From the NCBI GenBank assembly GCA_903930435.1, contig CAIYYN010000050.1, positions 1 through 45,090 on the forward strand: DNA of 45,090 bases, given 5' to 3'. A program made the position numbers and the translations under genes. The DNA comes from an uncultured Hyphomicrobiales bacterium (GTDB taxonomy: Bacteria; Pseudomonadota; Alphaproteobacteria; Rhizobiales; Ancalomicrobiaceae). The stretch's first letter is position 1. Each line of letters begins with the position of its first letter. Positions 43,949 to 45,090 of the stretch are shown here, piece after piece. The notes beneath the pieces were generated by a model. The model saw only the letters and a list, made by a program, of their open reading frames with translations. It did no database searches and was not told the DNA's origin.

Positions 43949-44554
43949 ATGCGGGTCGAGCAAAATTTTGGATCGTCTGATGGTGCAAAAGTAGCATCAC
44001 AAGTTTATTGGAATGCTCGCAAGAAATTAAATGACATATGTCTTTTGATTTTTGAAGATTCGCCACCGATATTATCGAATAATGCCAAAAATGAATATGA
44101 AAATATTGTGGCGTTTATTAAGTCAATACTCCAAAAAAATCAAGAAAAGAAGCAAGAATTTTATGAAATGGTCGATATTGAATCCGCTGAAGATATTGAC
44201 GAATCTTTTATTCATGCTGCAGACATTGATGATTTGTCTCCAAATTTAGTAAAACAGACGATGCTCAATGAATGCATTCTGCGTGGAAAGTGCAAGGTTG
44301 ATCTTCGCCTCTTTTTGCGCTCAGTGCTCGATAGCCTTTATAAAGATAAAAATACACGGCGACCCAATGTTGGCGCCAATCGTCATTGGCCAAGGCTTTT
44401 GCAATATCTCCGGGAGCTTGAAGAGCAAACGGATTGGTCGCCGAATGGCAATGGAATTCGGCTAGTAAACAAGGGTGGGCATGGGCCTGTTGCTAAAAAC
44501 CCTAAAAATCCAAGTTCATTAAATATATCGATTGACCCCGAATATTTGGTGTAA
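43949..44554 (+). CDS. AT-rich orphan protein of unknown function
   Basis: A 201-residue protein that I do not recognise. The N-terminal two thirds are charged and probably helical, with an acidic patch VDIESAEDIDESF near residues 75-87 and Lys-rich segments before it. The last ~70 residues are basic, with Trp/Arg (NRHWPRLLQYLRELEEQTDW) and a Gly/Asn/Pro-rich tail. No signal peptide or membrane segment. Base composition and codon choice (many AAA, AAT, ATA and TTT) differ sharply from the core genes, as for recently acquired cargo. GAGG lies 7 bases before the ATG. It is the first cargo gene behind the integrase. Confidence 0.7.
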   Translation: MRVEQNFGSSDGAKVASQVYWNARKKLNDICLLIFEDSPPILSNNAKNEYENIVAFIKSILQKNQEKKQEFYEMVDIESAEDIDESFIHAADIDDLSPNLVKQTMLNECILRGKCKVDLRLFLRSVLDSLYKDKNTRRPNVGANRHWPRLLQYLRELEEQTDWSPNGNGIRLVNKGGHGPVAKNPKNPSSLNISIDPEYLV

Positions 44555-45011
44555 AAGGTGACGTTCCAAGATTCTGGTTGAGAATTCGGTCGTGCAGTCA
44601 TATTACAGCCCGTATTACTCGTGAGGCTGACCTACTCTTCTGCGAGCTTTAGTAGTCCGTTGACAAATGCAGGATTAAGTCGGCTCGATCGTGAACGGTC
44701 GGCTCAAAAGATCGCCGACCACATTACCGCCATCCTTGTTGACCTTCGCAGTAATGCCGCGAGAGGTCTCGAGTTCGACTGCCTGCAAAGTTGTCATCGG
44801 CACCCGACGCTCAGATCGCTGGTAGCGCGGGACCACGCGTTTCAGACGGATGGACGCTGCGAATAGTTTAGCAAGCGAAGACTGTGGATCAAGCGCCATT
44901 GGCTACATGTAGGTTCGAAGCGGAAAAAGTCTGAGGCTCTTTCGGCATTAAGAGCTGGCTCGGTTTGTTTGAACAGTTTCTGGGCTCTCGCTAAGTGGAT
45001 TTCCGCCTCGA
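44555..45011. other. Island stretch without a recognised gene
   Basis: About 450 bp. Short open frames occur on both strands (for example a 74-codon one on the minus strand at 44675-44899), but none has a recognised domain or a convincing ribosome site. It may contain decayed mobile-element DNA. The right-hand part from about 44950 is probably the outer end of the IS3-type element. Confidence 0.4.
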
Positions 45012-45090
45012 TTATGCCGCCGCCGGGATTGGCTGCGACGCTTTGAAGTAGGCCTCGTCCGGGGTTTGCCGGTCAAGGCTCGAATGTGGC
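44951..45090 (-). mobile_element. 3' end of an IS3-family insertion sequence (truncated by window)
   Basis: The transposase 3' end (45012 onward) is followed on the minus strand by a stretch reading CTGTTCAAACAAACCGAGCC, resembling the non-coding tail of IS3-family elements. The exact terminal repeat cannot be fixed with only one end visible, so the border at ~44951 is a guess. Confidence 0.5.
45012..45089 (-). CDS. IS3-family transposase OrfB, C-terminus (partial)
   Basis: Only the last 25 codons are in the window: PHSSLDRQTPDEAYFKASQP followed by IPAAA and TAA. The (R)PHSSLxxxTPxEAYF ending is the standard C-terminus of the DDE integrase (OrfB) of IS3-family elements. Whether the rest of the element is intact lies outside the window. 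Confidence 0.8.
   Translation of the reverse strand, partial: PHSSLDRQTPDEAYFKASQPIPAAA

Noticed and set aside
44675-44899. A 74-codon minus-strand frame in the island
   Set aside because: No recognised domain, no ribosome site and neighbouring frames are broken; could be decayed DNA but cannot be supported as a gene.
42480-45090. The right attachment site of the island within the window
   Set aside because: No second copy of the tRNA 3' end was found downstream, so the island continues past 45090.

Overview
The window looks like chromosomal DNA of an alphaproteobacterium, most likely of the Hyphomicrobiales (Rhizobiales) type. The evidence is moderately high GC, hairpin REP elements of the kind common in that group, a ~1,600-residue NAD-glutamate dehydrogenase, a PhaR-type polyhydroxyalkanoate (PHA) regulator beside phaA and phaB, a methylsuccinyl-CoA dehydrogenase, and two sequences that fit the alphaproteobacterial CtrA box (TTAA-N7-TTAACCAT). 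The genus cannot be fixed from sequence alone.

Positions 1-42400 are an ordinary, dense core chromosome. In order: ispG; a small HIG1-type membrane protein and an SDR; methylsuccinyl-CoA dehydrogenase (mcd); a DMT exporter; a Bax-inhibitor-1 protein; a YbbA/YbbP-like ABC pair divergent from a tesA-like esterase; a Tas-like aldo/keto reductase; phaB, phaA and phaR; the rplU-rpmA-GNAT-GNAT-obgE cluster; an MFS exporter; cob(I)alamin adenosyltransferase, etfB, etfA and 3-hydroxybutyryl-CoA dehydrogenase; NAD-glutamate dehydrogenase; an AhpD-like protein; ppa; a GNAT; typA; argG; a PAP2 phosphatase; a DsbA-like isomerase; yciB; a conserved-looking unknown; ridA; leuD; a DUF3592-like protein; and asd.

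Many of these genes share one metabolic theme: C2/C4 acyl-CoA traffic. PhaA and PhaB make 3-hydroxybutyryl-CoA for PHA or for the ethylmalonyl-CoA pathway. Mcd is a late step of that pathway and passes electrons to ETF (EtfBA). The adenosyltransferase makes the B12 cofactor for ethylmalonyl- and methylmalonyl-CoA mutase, and the 3-hydroxybutyryl-CoA dehydrogenase links to fatty-acid and butyrate metabolism.

From 42405 the character changes. A tRNA-Thr(CGU) gene is followed directly by a P4-type tyrosine integrase, then an AT-rich orphan ORF, a stretch with no recognisable gene, and the 3' end of an IS3-family transposase that runs off the window. This is the left end of a genomic island whose far border is not visible.

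The most interesting unexplained signals are: a threonine-rich 33-codon ORF with its own ribosome-binding site and flanking hairpins, just upstream of asd, which could be an undescribed attenuator-type leader; a CtrA-like box and a strong terminator bracketing a non-coding, AT-rich stretch (possible small RNA); a second CtrA-like box in a 600-bp AT-rich gap beside a 56-residue orphan gene; and the GGGGGTAT repeat array in front of the integrase. None of these is proven by sequence alone.
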